Of a stretch of 9,781 nucleotides of DNA, positions 1 through 6,129 are shown piece by piece. The position numbers were made by a program, and so were the translations under genes. Origin of the DNA: an uncultured Oscillospiraceae bacterium (lineage in GTDB: Bacteria > Bacillota > Clostridia > Oscillospirales > Acutalibacteraceae); the NCBI GenBank assembly GCA_905193585.1, contig CAJJPG010000070.1, forward strand, positions 1 to 9,781. Reading direction: 5' to 3'. Within the stretch, counting starts at the first letter, position 1. Every line of letters starts with the position of its first letter. Below the pieces are notes generated by a model. That model saw nothing but the letters and a program-made list of their open reading frames with translations, made no database searches and had not been told where the DNA came from.

Positions 1-54
1 CATGGAGCATTCTTCTTAGCCTGAGCGAACATGTCTCTTACACGAGAAGCACCA
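1..54 (-). pseudogene. ftsH: FtsH protease fragment, probable assembly chimera
   Basis: Read on the minus strand from about 54 down to 1, this stretch translates without a stop as GASRVRDMFAQAKKNAP. That is the highly conserved segment of the AAA+ domain of the membrane-bound zinc protease FtsH that leads into its Walker B region (family consensus GASRVRDxFxxAKxxAPC). The match stops abruptly at about 53, where FtsH would need a Gly-Val before GAS, and DUF1846 coding sequence starts within 3-4 bases on the other strand. Alanine codons here are all GCT, whereas the genes around prefer GCG/GCC. The simplest reading is a chimeric contig end rather than a real gene remnant; a natural rearrangement is less likely. 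The identification rests on only about 17 residues, but the motif is distinctive. Confidence 0.72.
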
Positions 55-1434
55 TGCAAGCTTTTTGACGATTACCACGCGGCGCGCGTACTGCCCGGCT
101 TTGAACCCGACGCAAAGGTGAAAATGCTTTTAAAGCTCAAAGACGAGGCGGAAATAGTAATTGTAATAAACGCCGACGCGATTGAAAAAAACAAGCGCCG
201 CGGCGACTTGGGTATAACCTACGACCTTGATACCCTGCGCCTTATTGACGCTTTTCGCGGCATTGGGCTTTATGTGGGCAGCGTTGTTATAACTCGGTTT
301 ACGGGTCAGCCCTTGGCGCTCGCCTTTGAAAACCGCTTAAAGCAATTGGGGGTCAGAGTTTACCGCCATTACCCGATAAGCGACTACCCCTCGGACATTC
401 CGCACATTATAAGCGAAGAGGGCTTCGGCAAAAACGATTATATAGAAACCGAGCGGCAGCTTGTGGTAGTTACCGCCCCGGGTCCCGGCAGCGGCAAAAT
501 GGCTACCTGCCTATCTCAGCTTTACCACGAGCACAAGCGCGGAATAAAGGCGGGCTATGCTAAATTTGAAACCTTCCCCATTTGGAGTATTCCGCTTAAA
601 CACCCCGTAAACGTGGCATATGAGGCGGCGACCGCCGACCTTAACGACGTTAATATGATAGACCCGTTCCACCTGGAGGCGTACAATAAAACCGCCGTAA
701 ACTACAACAGGGACATTGAAATTTTCCCGGTTCTGAACGCTATGCTTGAGGGCATAATGGGCGAGTCACCCTATAAAAGCCCCACCGATATGGGGGTAAA
801 TATGGCGGGATTCGGAATTGTGGACGACGAGGCTGTAAAGGCTGCCGCCTGTCAGGAGATCATTCGCCGCTATTACGCGGCGCTTGTAAGCCAGCGGCAG
901 GGTTTAAGCGACCAGAATGACGCGCCGAAAATAGAGCTTTTAATGAAGCAGGTGGGCGTGACGGTGGAAGACCGCCCCGTAGTAGCCGCAGCGCTGAAAA
1001 AAGCCGAGGAAACGTCTTCCCCGGCGGTTGCGCTTCAATTATCAGACGGTCAGATTGTTACGGGTAAAACCTCAAGCCTTTTGGGGCCTGCCTCGGCAAT
1101 GCTGCTTAACAGCCTTAAAATACTGGCGGGTATACCCGACGATATTGACCTTATTTCTTCAACCATAATCGAGCCTATTCAGCGCCTTAAAACCGAAATT
1201 ATGGGCAACCACAACCCCCGCCTGCACACCGACGAGGTGCTTATAGCCCTTTCAATGTGCGCGGTTACAAGCGACGTCGCGAAAAAGGCGCTCGGTCAGG
1301 TTAAAAATCTGCGGGGGCTTGAGGCTCATTCAAGCGTTATTCTTTCCCGCGTGGACGAGCAGGTGTTCAGAAAGCTCGGCGTAAACATAACCTGCGAACC
1401 GAAATACCAGACCAAAAAGCTATATCACAACTGA
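31..1434 (+). CDS. DUF1846 (UPF0371) family protein, 5' end missing
   Basis: This is a member of the DUF1846/UPF0371 family, conserved cytosolic proteins of Firmicutes whose function is not firmly established. Recognisable family segments are KLFDDYHAARVLPGF (residues 10-24), RRGDLGITYDLDTLRLID (56-73), a glycine-rich loop TAPGPGSGK (148-156) followed by CLSQLYHEHKRG, KFETFPIW (178-185), DVNMIDPFHLEAY (206-218), VNYNRDIE (223-230) and SPTDMGVN. The family is normally about 500 residues and has roughly 35 residues before KLFDD; these are absent. The apparent ATG at 31 and the first nine codons lie in the foreign FtsH-like segment and have no ribosome binding site, so the genuine gene is 5'-truncated at about 55-58 by the junction, while the rest is intact. 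Its 3' end overlaps the convergent ruvX gene by 10 bp and no terminator hairpin is visible between them. Confidence 0.9.
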   Translation: MSLTREAPCKLFDDYHAARVLPGFEPDAKVKMLLKLKDEAEIVIVINADAIEKNKRRGDLGITYDLDTLRLIDAFRGIGLYVGSVVITRFTGQPLALAFENRLKQLGVRVYRHYPISDYPSDIPHIISEEGFGKNDYIETERQLVVVTAPGPGSGKMATCLSQLYHEHKRGIKAGYAKFETFPIWSIPLKHPVNVAYEAATADLNDVNMIDPFHLEAYNKTAVNYNRDIEIFPVLNAMLEGIMGESPYKSPTDMGVNMAGFGIVDDEAVKAAACQEIIRRYYAALVSQRQGLSDQNDAPKIELLMKQVGVTVEDRPVVAAALKKAEETSSPAVALQLSDGQIVTGKTSSLLGPASAMLLNSLKILAGIPDDIDLISSTIIEPIQRLKTEIMGNHNPRLHTDEVLIALSMCAVTSDVAKKALGQVKNLRGLEAHSSVILSRVDEQVFRKLGVNITCEPKYQTKKLYHN

Positions 1435-1844
1435 TTTTTGCGAAAGCGCAGATAATCTTCAAGTATAATTACCGCTGCCACAGCGTCAACCACCGCCTTG
1501 CGCTTTTTGCCGCGCGTGTCGGTGTAATTGAGCGCCGTGTGAGCTGAAACGGTGGTGCAGCGTTCATCCCACAGTACAGTGTCTATTCCGCAGCTGTTTT
1601 TAATAAGCCCGGCGGTCGCGGCACATTCGGCGGCTCGGCTGCCGGCAGAGCCGTCCATATTTTTGGGGTAGCCTACCACTATAAGCTCCGCCCCGTATTC
1701 TTTAGCCAGCGCGCCTACCTTTTCGGCAAGGCGCGTTTCGTTATATTCGGTTATTACCGTTTTCGGGAAAGCAAAGCTCTCGCCGGGGTCCGATACGGCA
1801 ATACCCGTTCTCGCTTTTCCGAGGTCTACCGACATTATTATCAT
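1425..1844 (-). CDS. ruvX: RuvX/YqgF family Holliday junction resolvase-like / pre-16S rRNA nuclease
   Basis: The 139-residue product has the usual length of the YqgF/RuvX family, RNase H-fold nucleases implicated in 5' maturation of 16S rRNA and in Holliday junction resolution. Family landmarks are visible: VDLGKARTGIAVSD (6-19, catalytic Asp7), VVGYPKNMDGSAGSRA (57-71), WDERCTT (92-98, Glu94) and VDAVAAVIILEDYL (119-132, Asp120), giving the expected D-E-D active site. The start ATG overlaps the stop of the upstream phosphatase gene (ATGA), and AGGTGA lies 6 bases before it, so the two genes are probably translationally coupled from one mRNA. In Bacillus and many other Firmicutes ruvX sits near alaS and yrzL; neither is seen here. 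The gene ends inside the last codons of the convergent DUF1846 gene. Confidence 0.93.
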   Translation of the reverse strand: MIIMSVDLGKARTGIAVSDPGESFAFPKTVITEYNETRLAEKVGALAKEYGAELIVVGYPKNMDGSAGSRAAECAATAGLIKNSCGIDTVLWDERCTTVSAHTALNYTDTRGKKRKAVVDAVAAVIILEDYLRFRKNQL

Positions 1845-2506
1845 TTCGCGTCACCTATAAAAGAGGAGAGCCTGCTGCGCTTGGGAATAAGCTCGGGCGG
1901 CAGGTGAGAGGCGTCGTTATAAAAAACCACCTCGGGCATTTCTTCGCCGCCGAACCTTAAAAGCGTTACTGCGGTGTTATCGCTCCAGCCCATTTCGGCA
2001 AGGCGGGAAATATCGCCGAGCAGCAAGCGGCAGAGAAGGCAGCGCATAACCCCGCCGTGGGTAGTGCAGGCTACGGTTTTTCCCTCATTTGCGGCAGCTA
2101 TTTCCTTTACGGCGTTCCATATGCGGCTGTAGGCGTCACGCATAGGCTCGCCGCCCTCGGGCGCGAAGTCCTGCGGGTGGTTATCCCATGTATCGGCAAG
2201 CCCGGGTATTTCGGCAAAAGCCTCTCTGAAAGGTCTGCCTTCTACTATTCCGCCGTTTATTTCGCGCAAACTCTCATATTTAATGGGTGTAAGCCCTTTA
2301 TCCCCTATAACGGCAAGCGCGGTTTTATAGGCGCGTATAAGCGGGCTTGTATACACCTTATCGAGCGGGATGTTTTTAAAGCGCCGCTTTAAATATTCAA
2401 GCTGCTTTTCTCCCGTTTCGCTTATATCAAGGTCTGTAGAGCCTTGAAAGAGTCTTTTCACATTGCCCATTGCCTCGCAATGGCGCACCATATATATTTC
2501 TGTCAT
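1841..2506 (-). CDS. Histidine phosphatase (phosphoglycerate mutase-like) family protein
   Basis: A 221-residue member of the histidine phosphatase superfamily (PF00300; cofactor-dependent phosphoglycerate mutase, CobC and broad-specificity phosphatases). The N-terminal motif is VRHCEAMGN, with phospho-accepting His9 and Arg8; the usual RHGE carries Cys instead of Gly. Further active-site residues are Arg58 (YTSPLIRAYKTA), Glu82 (LREINGGIVEGR) and His150 (CTTHGGVMR). The substrate cannot be told from sequence. A GTG at 2555-2557 would extend the reading frame by 17 codons, but that extension overlaps a well-formed promoter and lacks homology, so I place the start at the ATG at 2504-2506, preceded by GGTGA at a 5-base spacing. 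It is the first gene of a two-gene operon with ruvX (4-bp overlap). Confidence 0.9.
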   Translation of the reverse strand: MTEIYMVRHCEAMGNVKRLFQGSTDLDISETGEKQLEYLKRRFKNIPLDKVYTSPLIRAYKTALAVIGDKGLTPIKYESLREINGGIVEGRPFREAFAEIPGLADTWDNHPQDFAPEGGEPMRDAYSRIWNAVKEIAAANEGKTVACTTHGGVMRCLLCRLLLGDISRLAEMGWSDNTAVTLLRFGGEEMPEVVFYNDASHLPPELIPKRSRLSSFIGDAK

Positions 2507-2522
2507 TATATCACCGATATAA

Positions 2523-2551
2523 AGTATACCATATTTCGGTGCAAAATACAA
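2523..2551 (-). promoter_or_regulatory. Promoter of the histidine phosphatase-ruvX operon
   Basis: On the minus strand, TTGTAT (2546-2551) and TATACT (2523-2528) are separated by exactly 17 bp. The -10 matches the SigA consensus at 5 of 6 positions; the -35 is weaker (TTG conserved). Transcription would begin near 2516, placing the ribosome binding site GGTGA almost at the 5' end of a leader of about 10 nt. This supports the internal ATG start. Confidence 0.6.
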
Positions 2552-2659
2552 CCTCACAAAAACAGATGTTCAATAATCGTTTTTCAAAAATCAAACAAAA
2601 TTTTTTGTGAATAAAACTTTTTTCGCGGTAAAAACTATTATTGCAGAAGGAGTGATAGT

Positions 2660-2869
2660 ATGTTTGATAAGATCTGCCTTATCCTTGTAATAATCGGCGC
2701 CTTGAACTGGGGACTTGTCGGGCTTTTCGAGTTTGACCTCGTTGCCTGGGCTTTCGGCGGAGCCACCGCCATTATCAGCCGTATAATATACACCGTTATA
2801 GCTCTTGCGGGTATATGGTGTATATCCCTCCTGTTCAGGGAAGAGTCGGTTGCAAAGGCAACAAACTGA
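2660..2869 (+). CDS. DUF378 domain small membrane protein
   Basis: A 69-residue protein matching the DUF378 family (PF04070), small bacterial membrane proteins of unknown function. It begins with the family's typical segment ending LNWGLVGLFEFDLVAW (15-30) and has two hydrophobic spans, about residues 5-25 and 36-62, with a short charged tail. The full family length is present. The start is well supported: AGAAGGAG stands 7 bases before the ATG. A strong hairpin terminator follows directly, so it is probably a single-gene transcript. The roughly 100-bp AT-rich gap upstream is shared with the divergent phosphatase operon. A possible but poor promoter (TTGTGA at 2605-2610, TAAAAA at 2629-2634) can be seen there, which I do not list separately. 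Confidence 0.9.
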   Translation: MFDKICLILVIIGALNWGLVGLFEFDLVAWAFGGATAIISRIIYTVIALAGIWCISLLFREESVAKATN

Positions 2870-2877
2870 TTTCTGCC

Positions 2878-2918
2878 ATATAAGCCCCCGCTTTTTACGC
2901 GGGGACTTATATTTTTTT
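2878..2918 (+). terminator. Rho-independent terminator after the DUF378 gene
   Basis: The arms ATAAGCCCCCGC (2880-2891) and GCGGGGACTTAT (2899-2910) pair at 11 of 12 positions around a 7-nt loop, extendable by two A-T pairs, followed by a run of seven T (2912-2918). This is a textbook intrinsic terminator on the plus strand, 11 bases after the stop codon. Confidence 0.93.
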
Positions 2919-2950
2919 GTGTAACACTTTATTTATTCATAAACCTGTGG

Positions 2951-2956
2951 TATTAT
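2951..2956 (+). promoter_or_regulatory. Extended -10 promoter of the hemolysin III-like gene
   Basis: TGG-TATTAT (2948-2956) forms an extended -10 element (TGn plus 5 of 6 of TATAAT). A -35 at 17 bp spacing would be TTTATT (2928-2933), which is weak, as often found with extended -10 promoters. Transcription would start near 2963, about 12 bases before the ATG of the next gene. It lies after the preceding terminator, so the downstream gene needs its own promoter. Confidence 0.5.
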
Positions 2957-2974
2957 ATTACCGAGGTTGATAAA

Positions 2975-3652
2975 ATGAAAAGAACAAAATTAAAAGACAG
3001 AAAACTGCCCGATTACACAAGGGGCGAGGAAATTTTTAACATGGTATCCCACATAGTGGGCGGCGCGTTCGGAATAGCGGCGCTTGCCACATGCGTTGTA
3101 AGGGCGTTTTTGCACGGCGGCGCGTATGAGGTTGTGAGCGCCTTTATATACGGCTTTTCAATGATACTGTTATATACAATGTCGAGCGTATATCACGGGC
3201 TGAAACCGGAAACCGCGAAAAAGGTTATGCAGGTAATAGACCATTGCTCCGTATTCATTCTTATAGCAGGTACATATACCCCGATCGCGCTGTGTTCTCT
3301 GCGCCGTACAAGCACGGCGCTCGGCTGGACGGTTTTCGGAATAGTTTGGGGCATATCTGCGCTCGGAATAACCCTTAACGCAATAGACCTTAAAAAATAC
3401 AGCGTATTTTCGATAATTTGCTATTTGGCGCTTGGGTGGTGCATCGTATTCACAGGTAAAACCGCAGTTACGGCTATCGGCATGGCGGGCTTTATGTGGC
3501 TGCTTGCGGGCGGAATATCCTATACCGTGGGCGCGGTGCTTTACGGCATAGCCGGCAAAAGCGTTCACCGCTATATGCACTCGGTTTTCCATATCTTTGT
3601 GGTTGTAGGCAGTATATTGCAATATTTCTGCGTACTGTTTTATGTGCTCTAA
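2975..3652 (+). CDS. trhA: Hemolysin III (YqfA/TrhA, PAQR superfamily) membrane protein
   Basis: A 225-residue polytopic membrane protein of the hemolysin III/TrhA family (PF03006, relatives of PAQR receptors). Despite the name, most members are not proven toxins; Bacillus and E. coli homologues are linked to membrane-energetics homeostasis. The family signatures are in order: EEIFNMVSHIVGG (18-30), SSVYHG (70-75, His74), DHCSVFILIAGTYTP (89-103, Asp89), GGISYTVGAVLYG (179-191) and HSVFH (202-206). His74, His202 and His206 are the expected metal-site histidines. About seven hydrophobic helices can be counted between residues 27 and 225. The start ATG follows GAGG at 8 bases. It is flanked by terminators on both sides, so it is a single-gene unit. 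Confidence 0.92.
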   Translation: MKRTKLKDRKLPDYTRGEEIFNMVSHIVGGAFGIAALATCVVRAFLHGGAYEVVSAFIYGFSMILLYTMSSVYHGLKPETAKKVMQVIDHCSVFILIAGTYTPIALCSLRRTSTALGWTVFGIVWGISALGITLNAIDLKKYSVFSIICYLALGWCIVFTGKTAVTAIGMAGFMWLLAGGISYTVGAVLYGIAGKSVHRYMHSVFHIFVVVGSILQYFCVLFYVL

Positions 3653-3683
3653 TTCAGCGTATGTGAATTTGTTTTCTCAATAT

Positions 3684-3725
3684 AAAAATCGGTCACTGTC
3701 TTTATCTGACAGTGACCGATTTTTT
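3684..3725. terminator. Bidirectional terminator between the hemolysin III-like gene and secF
   Basis: A perfect 17-bp inverted repeat (AAAAATCGGTCACTGTC at 3684-3700 and its complement at 3708-3724) encloses a 7-nt loop. A tail runs on both strands: T-run to 3725 on plus, and the A-run at 3684-3688 gives a T-run on minus. It can end both the rightward hemolysin III-like transcript and the leftward secDF transcript, which stops at 3735. Confidence 0.95.
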
Positions 3726-3734
3726 AATGCTGCA

Positions 3735-4679
3735 TTATTTTTTTGCCGCAGCAGCTTTTTTTGCCTTGCGGCGTTTCCAGATAACCCACAGCGGGCCTGC
3801 AATACAAAGTGATGAAACCGCGCCCGAAACGATACCGAACGCCATAGGAATGGCAAAGGTACGCAGTGTTGAAAGCCCGAACAGCTCTGAAACCGCAACG
3901 ATAGTCATAACCGCCACAAAGGTTGTGAGAGAGGTTATAACGTTTCTTCTCAGCGAGGTATTAATGCTCGTATTAACAATTTCACCGATTTCAGCCTCAG
4001 GCATAAGGCGTGAATTTTCACGCACGCGGTCATAAATAACGATAGTATCGTTAAGCGAGTAACCGAGAATGGTAAGCACAACCGCTATGTAGTTTGAATC
4101 AAGCTGCAAGCGAAAGAACACGCAGGTGAAGAAGGTGATAAACACGTCAAACACCAGCGCGCAAAGCGCGGTGATCGCGGCGGAAATGCCGCCTATACGC
4201 TTAAAACGGATGCCTACATAAATTATAACCAAAACCGCAGTTATAAGCACGGCTACAAGGCTCTTTGCAAAGAACGAGCCTGCAACTGTGGGGCTTACGG
4301 AGTTAGAGTTGTAAAGCTCAATTTTATTATCCTTAAATTTTTCATTAAGTGTAGTAGTAAGCTTTTCCTGATCCTCTGCCGAAACCGAGTTCTTACCTAC
4401 AAGGCTTATTTCAAAGGTTTTTGTGTCGCCGGTGAGTGAGGTGCTTTTTGATACGGTAAACGATTTTTTAATAATCCCTTTAACGACTGACTCAATATCC
4501 GTGTCCTTAACGTCCCCCGTGTATGAGTAGGCTATCTTAGTACCGCCGCTGAAGTTGATGTCTAACTTTACGCCGAACCCGGGAATAAACATAAACACTA
4601 TTCCGGCGAGAAAAATTGCGGCATATATAATAAGAACCTTTTTGAAATTCTTATTGAAATCGATTTTATTATTACGCAT
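3735..4679 (-). CDS. secF: Protein translocase subunit SecF
   Basis: SecF pairs with SecD in the inner membrane and uses the ion gradient to help complete Sec-dependent protein export. The 314-residue product has an N-terminal helix (about 14-33), the DINFSGGT segment (40-47), a periplasmic/extracellular P4-type domain, then five helices from about 140 onward. The conserved LGYSLNDTIVIYDRVREN is at 205-222, followed by NTSINTSLRRNVITSLTT (236-253). The usual HDV motif in the second helix appears as FDV (177-179). The C-terminus is lysine/alanine rich. Although a GTG at 4686-4688 is in frame, it sits inside the ribosome binding site, so the ATG at 4677-4679 (GGAGG, 8-base spacing) is the start. 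It overlaps the secD stop by 8 bp, implying coupled translation. Confidence 0.95.
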   Translation of the reverse strand: MRNNKIDFNKNFKKVLIIYAAIFLAGIVFMFIPGFGVKLDINFSGGTKIAYSYTGDVKDTDIESVVKGIIKKSFTVSKSTSLTGDTKTFEISLVGKNSVSAEDQEKLTTTLNEKFKDNKIELYNSNSVSPTVAGSFFAKSLVAVLITAVLVIIYVGIRFKRIGGISAAITALCALVFDVFITFFTCVFFRLQLDSNYIAVVLTILGYSLNDTIVIYDRVRENSRLMPEAEIGEIVNTSINTSLRRNVITSLTTFVAVMTIVAVSELFGLSTLRTFAIPMAFGIVSGAVSSLCIAGPLWVIWKRRKAKKAAAAKK

Positions 4680-6048
4680 TTTTCTCACCTCCGTAAAACT
4701 GCGGCTTTCTCATAAACTTTAGCTGCGAAAGGCTCTTAAGCATATATTTGGAGGCAAGCACGCCCATTATAAGGTTGAATATAACGCCGACCAAAAGCGT
4801 ATAACCGAAAGAATAGATAGAGCCGGTTATTGAAGAGCCGAGGAGCGACATTATGGGTGAGAATACCTTGGCGATAATATTATCCGGCGTACCGAAAGCG
4901 CCCATAAGCACTATTGAAACGATAATAATGGTAACGTTACCGTCGATTATGGCGCTTAAAGCGTTTTTAAAGCCGCTGTCTATTGCGCCGTCAATCGTCT
5001 TGCCCTTTCTAAATTCATCCTTAATACGCTCGGACGCGATAACGTTACAGTCAACGCCCACGCCGACCGACAGAATGATACCCGCAATGCCCGGAACGGT
5101 AAGTGTAAAGCTATCGGCATTCGGGAAGAAGCCCGAAATGCAGGCGATACTTCCCGCAAGCTGACCGAGCAGTGCGATTGCCGCAACAACGCCGTTTACG
5201 CGGTAAAGTATTATCATAATAAGGCACACAATTCCGAAAGCAATAGCGCCCGCGATAAGCATAACGCGGAGTGCGTCAGAGCCGAGGGACGGCGAAATTA
5301 TCTGCAATTTACTGTCGTCAACCGTAAGCGCGAAAGGCAGCGAGCCTGCGTTTATCTTATCGGCAAGGTCCTTTGCCTCTTTTGAGCCGGCCATACCGTC
5401 TATGTAAGCCGTGCCGTTGGTTATGGCAGTATTAACGGTTGGGGCGGATATTTTGGTCTCATCCATCCAAATAGATATTTTGCTGCCTACAAGCTCTGCT
5501 GTAGCGGCAGCAAACTTTGAAGAGCCCGCGTCGGTGAAATAGAGGTAAACCACATAGGCGCCGTTTTCGTTAACGCCCGCCTCGGCGCGGTCAATATCCT
5601 GCGCACCGCTTAAGATAACGTCATTTTTATCCTCATTGCGGCAGAAGGTAAGCAGTGCGGTCTCGCCCAGCTCCTGCACCGCCGCGGCAGCGTCGAAATT
5701 GCTTTCGTTCGCAGCCCAGGGGAATCTTACGATTATCTGGTGATTGTCATTGTCGGTATAAACCTCATAATCGGTTATGTTCTTGTTTACAAGGCGGGTC
5801 TCGATAATGGCTTTGGCGGCGTCCATATCGTTAGCGGTAATATCAACGCCCTTTTTATCCGGCGAGAAAACGGCTTCAACGCCGCCCCTGATATCAATGC
5901 CCCAGCGAATATCGTTAGCACCCTTAATGTAAACCTTGCGGGTATCGCCGTAGTAATTTTCAATTCCGAAAAAGGCGGTATATGTAAGCGCCAGAATCAG
6001 AAGAAATACCACGAAAAATACCGGCTTGCCTGTTCTTTTGGACTTCAT
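4672..6048 (-). CDS. secD: Protein translocase subunit SecD
   Basis: SecD, the larger half of the SecDF export accessory complex. The 458-residue product has an N-terminal helix (about 10-28), GIDIRGG (50-56; consensus GLDLxGG), a large extracellular P1-type domain, INAGSLPFAL (232-241; consensus NAGALPxPL) and five more helices from about 258. Asp333 in GVGVDCNVIASERIKDE is the conserved membrane aspartate tied to ion coupling; the canonical motif reads VDANVLIFERI, so this copy has C for A and AS for IF. An in-frame GTG at 6061-6063 overlaps the ribosome binding site. The ATG at 6046-6048, 8 bases after GGAGG, is the chosen start. It is the first gene of the secD-secF operon; yajC is not adjacent. 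Confidence 0.95.
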   Translation of the reverse strand: MKSKRTGKPVFFVVFLLILALTYTAFFGIENYYGDTRKVYIKGANDIRWGIDIRGGVEAVFSPDKKGVDITANDMDAAKAIIETRLVNKNITDYEVYTDNDNHQIIVRFPWAANESNFDAAAAVQELGETALLTFCRNEDKNDVILSGAQDIDRAEAGVNENGAYVVYLYFTDAGSSKFAAATAELVGSKISIWMDETKISAPTVNTAITNGTAYIDGMAGSKEAKDLADKINAGSLPFALTVDDSKLQIISPSLGSDALRVMLIAGAIAFGIVCLIMIILYRVNGVVAAIALLGQLAGSIACISGFFPNADSFTLTVPGIAGIILSVGVGVDCNVIASERIKDEFRKGKTIDGAIDSGFKNALSAIIDGNVTIIIVSIVLMGAFGTPDNIIAKVFSPIMSLLGSSITGSIYSFGYTLLVGVIFNLIMGVLASKYMLKSLSQLKFMRKPQFYGGEKNA

Positions 6049-6081
6049 TGGCAAATCCTCCACTATATGTGATTAATATGT

Positions 6082-6110
6082 ATTATACATATAAGCGCGA
6101 CTAAAGTCAA
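6082..6110 (-). promoter_or_regulatory. secD-secF promoter
   Basis: On the minus strand, TTGACT (6105-6110) and TATAAT (6082-6087) are separated by 17 bp, a near-consensus SigA promoter (5/6 and 6/6). Transcription would start near 6075, giving a leader of about 27 nt before the secD ATG. The promoter sits inside the inverted repeat described separately. Confidence 0.82.
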
Positions 6111-6126
6111 TCGTTATATGTATAAT
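6082..6126. repeat. 45-bp palindromic region around the secDF promoter
   Basis: ATTATACATATAA (6082-6094) and TTATATGTATAAT (6114-6126) are a perfect 13-bp inverted repeat with a 19-bp spacer that itself holds GACT-AA-AGTC (6098-6107). One arm contains the secD -10 box, and the -35 lies in the spacer. It lies between the aminotransferase stop (6130) and secD. No T-run follows it and the outer stem is nearly all A-T, so it is a poor terminator; an operator or chance AT-rich symmetry are the alternatives. Confidence 0.7.
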
Positions 6127-6129
6127 CAC

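Noticed and set aside
53..63. CATGCAAGCTT matches the SphI-HindIII part of a common pUC polylinker, suggesting vector sequence at the junction.
   Set aside because: Most of it (GCAAGCTT) is explained by the native DUF1846 codons for Gly-Lys-Leu; only about three bases are left over, and no other vector sequence is present on either side.
2057..2392. A 111-codon plus-strand frame opposite the histidine phosphatase gene.
   Set aside because: Complement of conserved active-site coding sequence, with no homology or ribosome binding site seen.
2558..2659. Possible riboswitch or leader RNA upstream of the DUF378 gene.
   Set aside because: The region is AT-rich and only about 100 bp, shared by divergent promoters; no stable stem, conserved aptamer motif or terminator/antiterminator pair is visible.
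3170..3622. A 150-codon minus-strand open frame inside the hemolysin III-like gene.
   Set aside because: Translation is rich in His, Tyr, Arg and Cys with no recognisable domain; it is the complement of a conserved membrane protein gene.
6082..6126. The palindrome as an intrinsic terminator for the aminotransferase gene.
   Set aside because: The stem is nearly all A-T with a 19-nt spacer and no T-run after it on the minus strand, so it would be a poor terminator; I list it as a repeat/possible operator.
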